Assembly: GCF_030272615.1 (NCBI RefSeq)
Contig: NC_081415.1
Location: 185,811,494-185,875,493 of the forward strand
DNA length: 64,000 nucleotides
Source of the DNA: Cryptomeria japonica
Lineage: Eukaryota; Streptophyta; Pinopsida; Cupressales; Cupressaceae
Direction of reading: 5' to 3'
Shown: piece by piece, positions 21,301 through 33,148 of the stretch
Layout of the letters: every line of letters begins with the position of its first letter
Numbering within the stretch: the first letter of the stretch is position 1
Program-made: the position numbers and the translations under genes
The notes under the pieces: generated by a model
Told to the model about the DNA's origin: nothing
Seen by the model: only the letters and a program-made list of their open reading frames with translations
The model's database searches: none

Positions 21301-23908
21301 TAAATCTTTTCTTCGCATGGATCATGTTAAAGTCCTTCGTCAAATCTTTGAAAGAATTCGTAAATATCACATGCGCTTGAATCCCCGAAAATGTGTTTTT
21401 GGTGTGGGTAGTGGAAAACTATTAGGGTTCATAGTTTCGCATCATGGGATTGAGGTGGACACTAAGAAAATAGATGCTATCGTTAACATGCCACCTCCTC
21501 GAAATGTCTCTCAACTTAAAAGCTTACAAGGAAAGATTCAAGCTATTCGTAGGTTCGTGTCTCAACTTGCGGATCGTACCTTTCCTTTTACTCAACTTCT
21601 TAAGAAGGATATCACTTTTCAATGGAATGAGGATTGTCAACAAGAATTTGAAGATTTAAAAGTATATTTGGCTAGTCCTCCTATTCTTCAACCTGCCGAA
21701 CCTTCTAAACCCTTCCTTCTATATACAGCTGCTTCTTCTCATGCTCTCGTAGCATTATTAGCACAACATGATAAAGATGGTAAGGAATGTCCGGTTTATT
21801 ACATAAGTCATACCTTACTCGATTATGAGACCCGATATTCTGCGATAGAAAGACAATGCTTGGCCATGGTGTTTGCGACTCAGAAATTGAGACATTATCT
21901 CTTAAATTCAGAAGTCCACGTCATGGTTAAGTTTGATCCTTTGAAGCATCTTTTCTCTAAAACTGATTTATCAGGACGTCTCGCTAAGTGGGTTATGATG
22001 TTAACTGAATTTGACCTTAAATTTGTTTCCCAAAGAGCAATTAAAGGACAAGCGTTGACCGATCACTTAGTTGAGGCCCCTTCACTTTTCTCCTTCCCTA
22101 ACCCTGAGTCCTTTCCTGATGACTTCATTCTTTCTATAGAGAAAGATGAAACTTGGGAGTTATACTTTGATGGCTCTAAGTGTCGTACAGGATCGGGGGC
22201 AGGTGTTGTGCTGGTTTCTCCTACAAAGAAACCTATTCCCTTATCATATCGTCTAAATTTCCTGTGTACCAATAACATTGCTGAGTATGAGGCTCTTATA
22301 GCAGGAATAAAAGCAGCCTTGGCTCTGAATATAAAACACATACATATCTATGGAGATTCGCAATTGATTATAAGACAAGTAACAGGAATGTATCAAGCAA
22401 AACAAGACAAATTATCACAGTATAAAGACCTTGCTATCTCTTTATTACAAAATTTTGATTCTTATACCATGGAACCCGTTCCTCGAAAAGATAATCGACA
22501 TGCAGATGCAATGGCATGTGTGGCTTCTCTAGTATCTTTAGAGGACCCTATGGTCGATCTTAATTTCGTTATTCACAATCTTATTTCTCCAGCTATTGAA
22601 GACGATTCTAGCCTGGTAACATGTTGTGACTTTGTAGATTCAGATGAATGGTTCTCGCATATCATAAGATATTTGACTGATGGTACCTTTCCTGATTCTG
22701 CTAGTAGGAACACTAGGGCTAGAATCCGCAAGCTGTCTGCTAGGTATATCATCCTTTCTAATGTCCTTTACCGAAGGGGTTATGATGGTCTTCTCCTTCG
22801 TTGTCTTAACAAATCGGAAATCCTTGTTGCTCTTGAAGAGGCACATTCAGGTGCCTGTGGGGGGCACTTTGGGGGCAAATCCCTGGTTCATAGGTTGCTT
22901 CGTATGGGATACTATTGGCAAACTATGCAGAAGGATTCCTTTTCATTTGTTAAGAAATGTCATCAATGTCAACAACACAATAATCTGATTCATGCTCCTG
23001 CCCAAGAACTTCGTTCTCAAGTAGCTTCTTGGCCTTTCTCCGCATGGGGTTTGGATCTTATTGGAAAAATTTCTCCTCCTTCATCTCAAGGACACACCTT
23101 CATTATAACCACAACAGATTACTTTATGAAATGGGTAGAAGCTATTCCCCTTCGCTCTACTACTGCTGAAGTGATTTGTCAATTTCTTCTAGAAAACATC
23201 ATTTCTCGATTTGGGATACCTTCCACCATTATCTCAGATAATGGGACATCGTTTAAGAACAAGGATGTGAAGAAATTCCTCGAGAAGTATCATATCAAAC
23301 ATCGATTTTCTACACCATATTATCCTCAGTCAAATGGTCAAGCCGAATCATCCAATAAGATAATCAAACAAATTCTTCGTAAAACCGTAAATAAGCATGG
23401 TAAGGATTGGAGTAACCAGCTAATCTATGCTCTTTGGGCCTACCGAACGAGTGTACGAATTGCTACGGGAACTACTCCTTATAATCTTGTTTATGGTGCT
23501 GACGCTATTATGCCCTTAGAGTTAGAAATTCCATCACTTAGGGTTTCTCTTAAAGGTATAGTAGATGATGACTCTTATAGAGAACAACGACTTCAACAGC
23601 TTGAGATGCTTGATGAACAGCGTATAAACGCTCTTGAGCATATTCAAGCATATCACAAAACTCTACAACGAAGCTATAATGATAAGGTTATTCAACGTTC
23701 CTTCTCAGCAGGTGACTTAGTCCTCTATGAGAATCAACGCAATGTGAATGCCTTGCCTGCAGAAAAGGGAAAATTTAGTCCTAATTGGCTTGGACCATAT
23801 ATCGTTATTGAGGATTATGGATTAGGTGCTTACAAAATAGTGGATGTAGATGGTACGCCTCTTAAAGAACCTATCAATGCTATGCACTTGCGTAGATATT
23901 ATGCTTAA
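18329..23908 (+). CDS. Pol polyprotein without Gag (PR-RT-RH-aRH-IN), two nonsense codons
   Basis: One frame of 1860 codons is interrupted by TGA at 18611 and TAA at 19304; codons from 19316 to 23908 are open. Residues 1-340 lack Gag or zinc-knuckle motifs and include three VQG-centred repeats. The retropepsin-like site near 347 reads LVYNGSG, with Tyr where Asp is expected, followed by LLGRPWIHSM. A G-patch-like stretch lies near 612-650. RT has FQDLNKA, PFGLKNAGATYQRAM and YVDD at 985-988. A decayed first RNase H (about 1125-1250) precedes a second RNase H (LYFDGSKCRTGSGAG, YGDSQL). The integrase has a His/Cys zinc region (CHQC) and the D,D,E core (WGLDLIGK, ISDNGTSFKN, SNGQAESSNK), ending INAMHLRRYYA. 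Its products would copy and insert element cDNA. Gag must come from elsewhere if N is mobile. Confidence 0.92.
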
Positions 23909-24498
23909 TTCTTCATTTCTTATCTATCTTCTTTTCAATTCTTCACCATTGGATAATATGTTAGTGTTTCTTAATTAAAGCAAAATAGAATTAAATGTTA
24001 TGATGTTTAATCTATATTGCTTCGTTCCTGACAAGCGTGTCTTCTTACTTTATAGTTTGTCTTGAATTCATTTATGTAAATTGTAAAAGGTTTACATTCT
24101 TGTTATGCTAGCATATTATACAATGTCTTTATGTGTTAAGTAGAATCGTATCATGTTGTGTTTAAGTTCAAAATTAAATCACATTAGTTATATGATTCTT
24201 AGGCTTAATGCATATTTCTTCCTTATCATCAATGTAGTACTTGATTAAACATTTTAATTAAGTCACACATGTATCAATTTAATCATGGAGCATTGAGAAA
24301 TCAATCACATGGAAATTAAATTCAGACCATACATGTACATTTACCAAATGTATTAGATTTAATCAAAACAAAATATACATTGTTTTAAGCATTAAAGATA
24401 ACACATTTGAGACAAAAGAGAAGTATGTATATATACATATATATGTGTGGATCGTATACAAATCAAGGTCACTGTATATCCAAAGTATGACCTCTCTC
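23909..24498. other. Spacer between N pol and antisense PMD gene
   Basis: AT-rich, includes a short ATATATACATATATATG stretch near 24427. No coding signal. It separates the 3' ends of two convergent genes. Confidence 0.6.
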
Positions 24499-24511
24499 CT
24501 AAATCATACAA

Positions 24512-27132
24512 TCATCTCCTATCCCTAGGGCTAGTGGCTGGAGAGTGTCGACTGGATGCTCCCTCCTGGTCTGGCCGTGAAGGTGGACCCATGGGTGTGT
24601 AGCACGATACAGATCGTGAGTGACTCTGAGAGGAACTCCTACGATCCCTATCCATAAGGATTGCACGATAGGTGGTAGCCTCGGTCTGAGCCGCTGCTCG
24701 ATCTCGCCGTGCCTGCTGGAGGTCCTCTGATAGGACTCTCTCTCTCTGCCACGCCTGCTGAAGGTCCTCTGATAGGGCTCTCTCTCTCTCTCCCTCCATA
24801 TATCTACCTGTACTCGGAATGGGAAAAACAAATCCTCATGCCGACCTGCGTTCCCCTGAGGCCTATAGGCAATCTGTGAGGAACTGGGGATCTGTGCTAT
24901 CATGGAAATGTCTGTCATTGCCTACTAAATCAAGGAACGCCATTCCTGCACATTAGCTATGGTAGTAGAATAGATTTTTGTTAGTACCATTCTATATCAT
25001 CAAAACATTAATCAATCAATATAAACCTACTATACCTGGATCTCCCTCATGCCAGTAGGGATCATGATATGGTAGCATCTGTGACTGAGAACTGCTAGGC
25101 TCCCCTCGCTCGCATACTCTATTCACGATGTGTGTAGGCTGGACGATACTAGGGACAGGTCTCCGTATCGCCTCATGTTCCCCCTGTTGGGGAATAAGAG
25201 GTGGATCCAGAGCTATGGTATCATCTCCTAAATGGTGGGGAGTTGCATCCGACTCCTCCTCATCATCTCTATCCTCCTCCTCGTTGTCCTCCTCGTCATC
25301 CTCATCCTCATCTGCATCATCACCTGCATCCTCCTCGTCCTCCTCTCTATCTGCATCCTCCTCCTCCTCCTCGTCACTGGGCTGATCGCCTGTAGGTGGA
25401 TCAGGATCTCCCACCTCCTCATGACCCTCTCCCTCCTCTAGCTCCTCTGACCTGGATCCCTCATCCTCGTCTCGGTCTCCATGTCTCCACGGGCCTGGAT
25501 AGCCTGTCGGATGATCTGGTGGAAAGATAGGACCTAGATATGATCTCATGAACCATGAAACATATCTGCGCTGTGCTCCAGGCTCTGCAGAATAGTCAGT
25601 GACTACATCCTGATCAGATCCCTCTAAGTCTGTCGTCTCGATATCATCTACCGTCGGTCTCGCTATTGCTCCAGGTCTGGGAAGGACTCGTGAGTGTCGA
25701 GTATAGATGGGTACATCGGCTGGAACACACTACTCTAGTCCGAACTACCTCCGTACTCGGTCAAAGTAGAAAGGGACTATGATGTGTGCATATCGTCCCT
25801 GCAGTAAGCGGTTCCTCTGTAGACATGCTAACTGTCTCTCCATACCATCCCATCTGTGCATCAGTAGGTAAGGTCTCCACACTATCATCTCGGCTGTCAG
25901 TCTATCAAAACTCACTCTCCAATACAACAAATCTCCAAATCTCCACTCGCTGGTAAGTGGATAAGCAAACACCCTAAGTCGCTCGCTCGCTGTACTCAGT
26001 GGAAAGCCGACAGGCCTGGTGCATGTGAAATGCTCTAAAATCCACACCTGCAAAAGTGTGCATGTCATCAAACTGCAACCCTGTTCGAATACATACTCCT
26101 CAAGGTCGTGATAGAGATGTGCAAGCATACTCCGACCCCATGCGTAAACTCTCTTGTGTCTCTCCATCGCTCTGATACACCATGTGAGGCCCCCATACAT
26201 GTGTGTCCCTCGCCCATTAGGGTAGACGGCTAGTGCTATGATGGCTATCATAAGGCATCTCAGAAGTGGTATCTCCCCTGTAGGATGTAAGAGCCAGCTG
26301 ACCATAATGCGACCTCTCATCTCGCTCGGCATGACTCTCCCTATGCAATACATCTGCTCTCTCTGATGATCCTCCGCTGACCGATCGGTCGCGTATGTAA
26401 CTATCGCTCCTCTGATAGGAAGATGTAGTATACGGTACACATCCTCAAGTGTGACCGTCAGCTCTCCTACTAGAAGGTGAAAGGTACATGTGTCAGGATC
26501 CCATCGCTCCATCAGTGCCATCAGCATCGCAGGATGAAATCGAATGGCCGGCATGAGAATCACGTACCACAATCCCACTATCGATAGTGTGTCTCTCTCT
26601 GACTGAGTCAGCCGTGGAATCTGATCTCGTAAAGTGCGAAGAATATGTCCCGCTGTATGCTCTCTCATGTACGGGAGACCCTGCAACACGAAAACATGAC
26701 CATAATCAGTACTCAATCATCGAAATCACAAATGCAAACTGTTGTACATTGTATGCTTGCCTTGTAACCCCTCACCAGGCCTGGATTGGGGACCATGGCG
26801 CCCTGATGGGGACCATGGCGCCCTGTCAGGGACCATGGCGCCCTGAGGGGACCATGGCACCCTGCAGGGACCATGGCGCCCTGAGGGACCATGGCGCCCC
26901 TGTCAGGGACCATGGCGCCCTGGGGGGACCAGGGCGCCCCTTAGGGACCATGGCACCCTAGGTGGGCCCCGGTCGGCGTTCAAGGTCCGCATACGATCAC
27001 GAAAAAGTCAAACATGCGAAAAATCAACAGTCAAACGTTCAGTCAACTCACCTCGTCCAGTGGCTCATCGTCGATCACGGCCTGGCGCAGGATCTCGATC
27101 CTCGTGGGACGCTCCGGTCATCGTGAAGGCAT
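24512..27132 (-). pseudogene. Antisense plant mobile domain (PMD) gene of element N
   Basis: Exon 1 (27132-27052, 27 codons) has one TGA. A 371-nt intron (27051-26681) has donor GTGAGT and acceptor GTGTTGCAG. Exon 2 is open from 26680 to 25745 and carries the PMD (LMALMERWDPDTCTFHLLVG, ELTVTLEDVYRILHLPIRGA, later WRFGDLLYWR). Two TAG codons follow, then the same frame resumes with a strongly acidic Glu/Asp tract (about 25440-25250) and reaches 25036. A possible 90-nt intron (25035-24946) precedes a Glu/Arg/Gln-rich coiled-coil-like repeat (LSEDLQQA twice) and a Ser/Pro tail ending at 24512. The 3' exon structure is uncertain. This is the best preserved PMD in the window. It is antisense to N pol, and its TATA-like box is at 27219. 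Confidence 0.78.
26785..26965. repeat. GGGACCATGGCGCCCTG tandem array in N PMD intron
   Basis: Nine head-to-tail units of 19-21 bp, mostly GGGACCATGGCGCCCTG plus 2-4 variable bases, lie wholly within the predicted intron. The unit resembles the LTR clusters at 17641 and 5673. Confidence 0.88.
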
Positions 27133-27698
27133 GGTGATGGCTAGGTGGGCTCCGCTGCACTGAATAGTATCCTGAAATCGACAAAGTGACAAATACAAGT
27201 GTCACTTTCGAAGTATATACTCTCGTTTGTTTATTCTTACTTTTTGAAACCCTAATTCTCCTCTATCATTCATTTTATCATAACTTGGGTTTGGGAGATA
27301 CAATTTTCGAGCCGTTTGTTGCGTTGGAATCGTATTTTCCTTCTCCTACTCTCGGGATGTTCCAAAAAGTGCTCTGATGAAGCCTATTTAGTGAACACCC
27401 CTCATCAACACTCTCTTACACAATTTGTCGCAAGTAAACATGCTACCCTATTTCACCTCCCTAATAAGCAAGTCGAAACAGGGGGGGGCATATAGCTACT
27501 CACATATTTCATCACTTTCCTTAGTAAGCATTAGGTGATTTTGTGATCTAACGTTTGTTTTGTAGGGTGCGGTTCCTAACTGTGTACTGCAGATACCGCT
27601 GGGGGCTTCGTCCGATGACTTATGGATATATCCTTTTTCAAATGATGTTTACTTTTTCTGTACATTAGCTTGCATATGCACGTAGTACTCATATGACC
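27133..27698. other. N region between PMD start and polypurine tract
   Basis: Presumed PMD promoter region, with TATATAC on the minus strand at 27219-27213, 87 nt before the ATG. The rest is non-coding and includes a G8 run near 27481. I see no other gene. Confidence 0.5.
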
Positions 27699-27716
27699 GC
27701 TAAAGTGGGGGCTAAA
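27699..27716 (+). promoter_or_regulatory. Polypurine tract of element N
   Basis: GCTAAAGTGGGGGCTAAA immediately before the 3' LTR. It is identical in all 18 bases to the tract of gag-only element B2 (37947-37930, minus), although the surrounding LTRs differ. Confidence 0.85.
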
Positions 27717-29375
27717 TATAGCGTCGTAAATTGTATGCACTCGCTAGGGTGGTACAATTTCACACCTAGTTTAGCACCCGCCTTAGTGCATTTTGCATCC
27801 TGCATTGCATTTCTCCTTAAGCACTTAATTAATCAAATTAATTAGGTCTAAGGTCTTATTTCATCATTCTTTACATCATAAAGTTGGGCCCTTTCACTAA
27901 AAGCGCGCCCTTTGCATTTTATTCCTCCAATACACCACTTAATCAAAAACCCTAATTAAGTCTTATTTCGAACTTGGGGGCTTGGTTTCGAGGTCTAAAC
28001 ATCTCGAAATCACCTGTAACTTCGGGATTCTCTCTAAAATCATCATATCTGACGGCCCTGAAAATTTGGTGAAAAGTTCTCGGGACTGTGGCGCCCGGTG
28101 CACATGGTCCCGGACATTTTTCTCGAAATTTTGGGAGCACGATCCAATTATAAAATAAAGCTTAACCCCAAGAAATTGGTGGGATATTCAATCTCTAGGT
28201 CGGCCAAAATATGAATTTACGATCTAGGGTTTCATACTTAAGAGCTCTCTTTCTTCATTTGAAGGGATCCGATTTTTGTTTCCAGGAACTTCATATGCAA
28301 CGAAAGAGAAGATCTTTGAGCACTTCAACAACATTCAACATCATTCTATCAAGCATCAATCAAATTCATTCATCCACTTAGGGCTTGGAAGACATTGAAG
28401 AACAATAGGAGATTACTGACTGAAGATTGGCTTGTACTCCTCCCTTGAGGGTTGGGTATGATTTCGTATTGTTTTCATGTCCTTGCATAAGCTTTGATAT
28501 ATCATTTATTCATGCTTTAGATCACATTGCATCTTGATTTAGAGCATTTGCGTTATCATTTACAAGCAATTAGGGTTTACTTTCTAGGTTGCTCTAGTTT
28601 GCTTTCTTGCATTTTAGGACCTTGCACACACACTAGGTCTGCACACACAATACATTTTACAAAACAACTTGGCTATTCGTGGAGGTGGAAATCACCGAAG
28701 CGGGGGTTTGACTAAGGCAAAACCCTATATAGCCGCCCCTCCCCCTTTTTCAGATATTATTGCAGGTTTCGGGATTCGGACGACGCCGCGGGATACAGAT
28801 CCGGAGAGAGAAGGTCGAGACAGCACCCTGTGTGAAATTGCAGAGCAGAAGACTGGGATAGGGGCGTTGGGCGCCCTGGTCCTGCTAGGACAGGGGTGCT
28901 GGGTGCCCTGGTCCCTGGGACAGAGGCGCTGGGCGCCCTGGTCCTCCGGACAGACAGCTTGCGGACAGTTTCTCGATAGTGTTTCAGAGTGCAGAACAGT
29001 GGTTTCCGGTGCAGTTTTCAGGACAGTGGTGCCCGCGCCCCCGTCCCAAGCATTTTCAGTCCGATGTTGACTCTGGGTACATATCTGCATTCTCATTTCA
29101 TCCTTGTACTTACAGCTATCCATTGTTTAATCTCAATTCTGCAATCTTGTTATTAGTTCATACTTGCATTTTGGGATTAGGGTTTGAACTTGCATCACTT
29201 GATCTTACAATTTCAACAAGGGAATAGGAATCCTAATAGATATCTCATGGCTCTCTCTTTCACCAAAAGAAGTAGCCAATTGTGCGATATCTCTAGGCTC
29301 TTTCGTATTCCGTAATGTGTGTCAAAAGGTAGGATTAGGGCACGATTAACCTAATCTCGCTTTTTCCCCTACACA
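27717..29375 (+). repeat. 3' LTR of element N
   Basis: 1659 bp, TATAGCGTCG (TG altered to TA) to CCCTACACA, followed by the duplication GATGC. It contains a module at 28058-28139, a TATA candidate at 28726-28732 and three GC-rich units at 28855-28950. Confidence 0.93.
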
Positions 29376-30523
29376 GATGCGAAGACCACTGTTAGGCAAG
29401 CCTTTTCAATGAATGTATAGTTGAGTTCATAGCCATTCAATGTCCTACTGATATAATATGTGGTGCGTTCCTTTCCTTGTTGATCTTCTTGTGCCAATAG
29501 TGCCCCCAGTGATACATCGGTTGTTGAGATGTATAGGATAAGAGGCTTTCCTGCAACTGGTGGTACTAAAATTGGTGGATTCATCAGATACTATTTGATT
29601 TGGTAAAAAGATTTTGCACACTTGGTCTCCCATTTGAATGGTACATTTTTGTGCAGTAAATAGTTAAATGGTAGACTTTTATCTGCTAGCTGAGCGATGA
29701 ATCGCTTGATTGATTGAAGTCGTCCTTGTAGAGATCTGAGTTGACTGATATTCTTTGGTGGTGGCATGTCCATAATGGCTTGTACCTTTGCTGGATCTAC
29801 TTCAATACCTTTAGCTAAGACAATGTAGCCTAGTAACTTGCCTAATGTAACCCCGAAGACACACTTCTTAGGGTTGAGCCTGACTTGGAATTTCTCCAAT
29901 CAATCAAAGATCTTTGTTAGGATGCTGAGATGTTCTGCTCTGGTGAAGGATTTAGCGAGTAAATCATCCACATAGTCTTCCATAAATGTGTGCATCATGT
30001 CATGGAATATTGTTGTCATTGCTCTTTGATAGGTGGCCCCTGCATTCTTTAAGCCAAAAGGAATAACATTCCAACAGTACGTTCCCCAAGGACAGGTGAA
30101 CATAGTTTTATTTTGATCTTCTGGGGCTATTTTGATTTGATTATATCCTGAGAAACCATCCATTAGTGAGAGCATTGCATGGCCGGCTGTAAGATCTACA
30201 ATTATGTCGATACTGGGTAGAGGAAAGTCATCCTTTGGACAAGCTTTGTTGACATCTCTGAAGTCAGTACAGATTCTGATACTACCATCTGGTTTTGATA
30301 CTGGAACGATGTTGGAAATCCACTCTGCATAGTCAATGGGTTGGATGAATCTGATGTCTAATAATTTCTTTAGTTCAGTTTTGACCATGAGTGCCACCTG
30401 TGGATTCATTTTTCGTAGCTTTTGCTTGACTGGTTTAATGCCTGAAGAGATGGACAAGTGATGCATGATTAAGTATGGATCCACTCCAGGCATATTAGCA
30501 TATGACCAAGCAAAGTTAATTGG
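29376..30523 (-). pseudogene. Element A pol: reverse transcriptase and start of RNase H
   Basis: RT motifs in order: KMNPQVALMV, WISNIVPVSKPDGSIRICTD, LMDGFSGYNQI, PFGLKNAGATYQRAM, EDYVDDLLAKS (catalytic Asp pair in 29974-29963), then LNPKKCVFGV. The start of the first RNase H reads LYISTTDVSLGALLAQ. A stop near 29897 and others interrupt the frame, which otherwise continues from gag. The frame is cut at 29376 by element N and resumes at 16503. Confidence 0.9.
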
Positions 30524-33148
30524 CTATTCTTTAAAGAAAATGATGAATGCTGATCTTTCTTCCTCTGTCAGAGATTCTACAAGGTGTAGGTTCCTAACTG
30601 CTTCTGTGGTGCCAATGTTGATTGATTGAGTAGGCTCAATCAATATGGGTGATCGCTCATGAAAGTTCTCAGGAAGAGTGTCAAGTCTCCCATCGTTAGG
30701 TGCCTTAAAAAGGTTTTCACCCACAGATGCGTCCTTTATTTTTACTTTTTTGTGATCTAGAGCTGCCATTGATTGGTTTTCAGCATCAGATCCTTTATTT
30801 GGTTCATTTTTGTGACTGAGAGACTTGGCACTCCTTGGTTTGTAGACATCATTACTTTTTTCACTGGTAGAACCTATTTCCGGATTTACGGTACATAGGT
30901 AATGGATAATAGATTCATCATCTGGGGAAATTGGTATATCATGGATTTCAGGTTCATCCTAGTTGATGAGGTTAGGGAAGACAAGAGGTAAGGAATCATT
31001 AGGTGGATCAAGTTCGGCTACTGTGAGTGTTAGGACAGAGTTTTCATCGTGATTGTTCTTGGTTTTAAAGAAATTCAGGATTTCATCGAGGTCTTCGATG
31101 GTATTATCTTCTACATAGACTTGTTCATAATGTTCCTGTTCACTGTCCGTGGTGTCATAGATATTCTGCAGTCCAAATTCAAGAGATCTATCTCTTGTGC
31201 TATGTGCTTCTTGAGAAAGAGATATAGAATCAGTATCATTAGGGATATCTGTAGTAGCATTGGAGCAGGTACCCCATTCATATTCATTGGAATCAGTCTC
31301 TGAGGCATCATCCCAGATTCTATCAGTGTTGTAAACTGGTATGTTGTATGGTGAAAACAAATCTTTGACGATAGATACCATTTTGATAGTTTTTGTTGAT
31401 TTTGTGTCAGACCCGTCTTCTATTTTCTGTATTTGTTCATAGACTGTGCTTCTTCGGGGAGAAACAAAGGTATCCAGAGATGATTTTATTTGTTCTTGAG
31501 GTATTGGTGTTTGAATATGAGCTATTGTTGTAGATATGACCCTTTTGTGTTTTAGAAGCTTTTCCTGATGTAACTTCTGATCCTAACGTTCCCGTGCCTT
31601 GCGGATTGTTTCTGTTGATTCAAAGAGTGCTTCCTGCCAGGATTCTTTGTACTTCTTCTTTACTTTCCATTGAGGTTTTGTAGTTAGATGGGGTGGCCTT
31701 TTTAATAAGAAGGTGAGCTTACAACCCAATCCTGCTTTGTTTCTATTGGGTTGTGAAGGAAGATTTATAGGTTCAGTGACTCCTTCCTTACGTTTCCCAA
31801 TAGGTCCTTTACCATCATATCCCATTTGCTACATGATTAAGTATCCTTTTCCATATAGGTGTGTAGGTAGAACAATGTCCAGAGCGGCTGCTCTATTATC
31901 TTCTTTCTCATCTTTGTACAACTAGCTAAGAATATCTTTGTCTTCTGATTCATGTGCCAGAGTGCCCAATTGGATGAAGGTACCATCAAATTTGGTGATG
32001 GGCTGAGTGACCAGATGTGTTGATGTAGTAGGCAATCCATGAGATCTAGGTGATGTTGGCAATTTGGCCAAACATAAAGGCTCTAAAGAGTATTCCCCCA
32101 TACCTTGGTCTTTGATTTGCATTTTCTGTTTGAAGTCTCCCCATAAGGAGTTGGATTTTGCTGTATGTTGATCTGATATTGAAGATCACTGCTTTTCTCT
32201 ATTATGAGGAACCAAACTGTCTTGGGCTACCCCAATTGCGTTGCAATGTTGAAATGGATTGTGATCAGCAGATATGGATACTTCTTGTCTGTCATAAGGA
32301 AATTTTACACACTGGTGATATGTGGAAGGTACTGCTTGCATTTCATGTATCCAGGGTCACCCTAATAAAATATTGTAGGTAAGGTCTATGTCCAAGACCT
32401 GACATATAGTATCCTTTTGCACTGGTCCTACTTGAATGGGTAATATCATAGTTACTTTAGAGGATCTTTCCTCATCATCATATGCCTTTATGGTAATCTT
32501 CTTGTAGGGATCAATAGATTCTTCTAAGAAGCCTAATGCACGGATAAGTTTTAAAGTACATATATTAAGTCCGGCTCCTCCATCTATTAGGACTCTTTTT
32601 ACTCGGTGTTTGTAAACAATGACTTCGATATGGAGAGGAGTATTATGCGGATGGATTAAGGAAGCATCGTCATGTTCGGAGAAGGTGAGGTTATGAGGTC
32701 CAGTCATATGGGTGACCATGGCTTGAAATCTGTCTGTATCCAAATTTTGAGGTACATTGGTTTCCAATAGCGCTTGTTCTAATATGTCTTTGTGCTTTGG
32801 TGATAGTTTCAACAATTCTAGTATAGAGATCTGAGCTGGAGTTTTACGTAGTTGGCTGACCAAGTCATATTGGATTTTTGGTGTGGTAGTTGTAGGTGCA
32901 ATATGTCCTTTCAAGACATATTTCTGAGTTCAGGTTGTTACATTGACAGATTCATGATCATGCTTATCTCGGATGGTGATGACATTTACTTGGTGATCTT
33001 CAGCTGATATGTGATTTATGGTATTGTTGTAGATATGGTTGATTCGAGCTCTGCGTGTATTATTCAAGGTTGAAGCTCCATCTTTGTAATTTGGAAGAGG
33101 ATTTTTAAAGGCTCCATGATCACCATTTGTTTTGAGACCATCTATTGT
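30524..33148 (-). pseudogene. Element A protease, G-patch-like region and linker
   Basis: The protease has an apparently intact active site, RVLIDGGAGLNIC (Asp codon at 32584-32582), with the later TYNILLG flap-side motif. Ahead of it is the conserved segment YDLVSQLRKTPAQISILELL, which N also has (YDLIEQLKATPTKISLWDLI). A G-patch-like MGYDGKGPIGKRKEG lies at about 31825-31780, then an acidic linker (about 31380-30960). All segments share one frame with gag and RT, broken by several stops. Compare the altered protease sites of N and B. Confidence 0.82.

Larger units (their letters stand above)
16504..29375 (+). mobile_element. Gag-less Tat-lineage element N nested in element A
   Basis: LTRs 16504-18161 and 27717-29375 are nearly identical and flanked by the duplication GATGC (16499-16503 and 29376-29380). 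Inside are a primer-binding site, a 164-bp leader, a pol-type ORF (18329-23908), an antisense PMD gene (27132 to about 24512, minus) and a polypurine tract. The ~340 residues before the protease have no Gag domain and no zinc knuckle. The primer site, polypurine tract and LTR edges match those of gag-only elements B1 and B2. It disrupts element A between its RT and second RNase H. Confidence 0.93.

Noticed and set aside
24946-25035. 90-nt second intron in the N PMD gene
   Set aside because: Splice sites are plausible, but neither downstream frame stays open without assuming further changes, so it is mentioned only as a possibility in the gene entry and not listed as a feature.
25128-25441. 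Plus-strand ORFs with long Ser, Pro/His or Ile/Leu runs
   Set aside because: They are the complementary frames of the acidic Glu/Asp tract of the N PMD gene on the minus strand.
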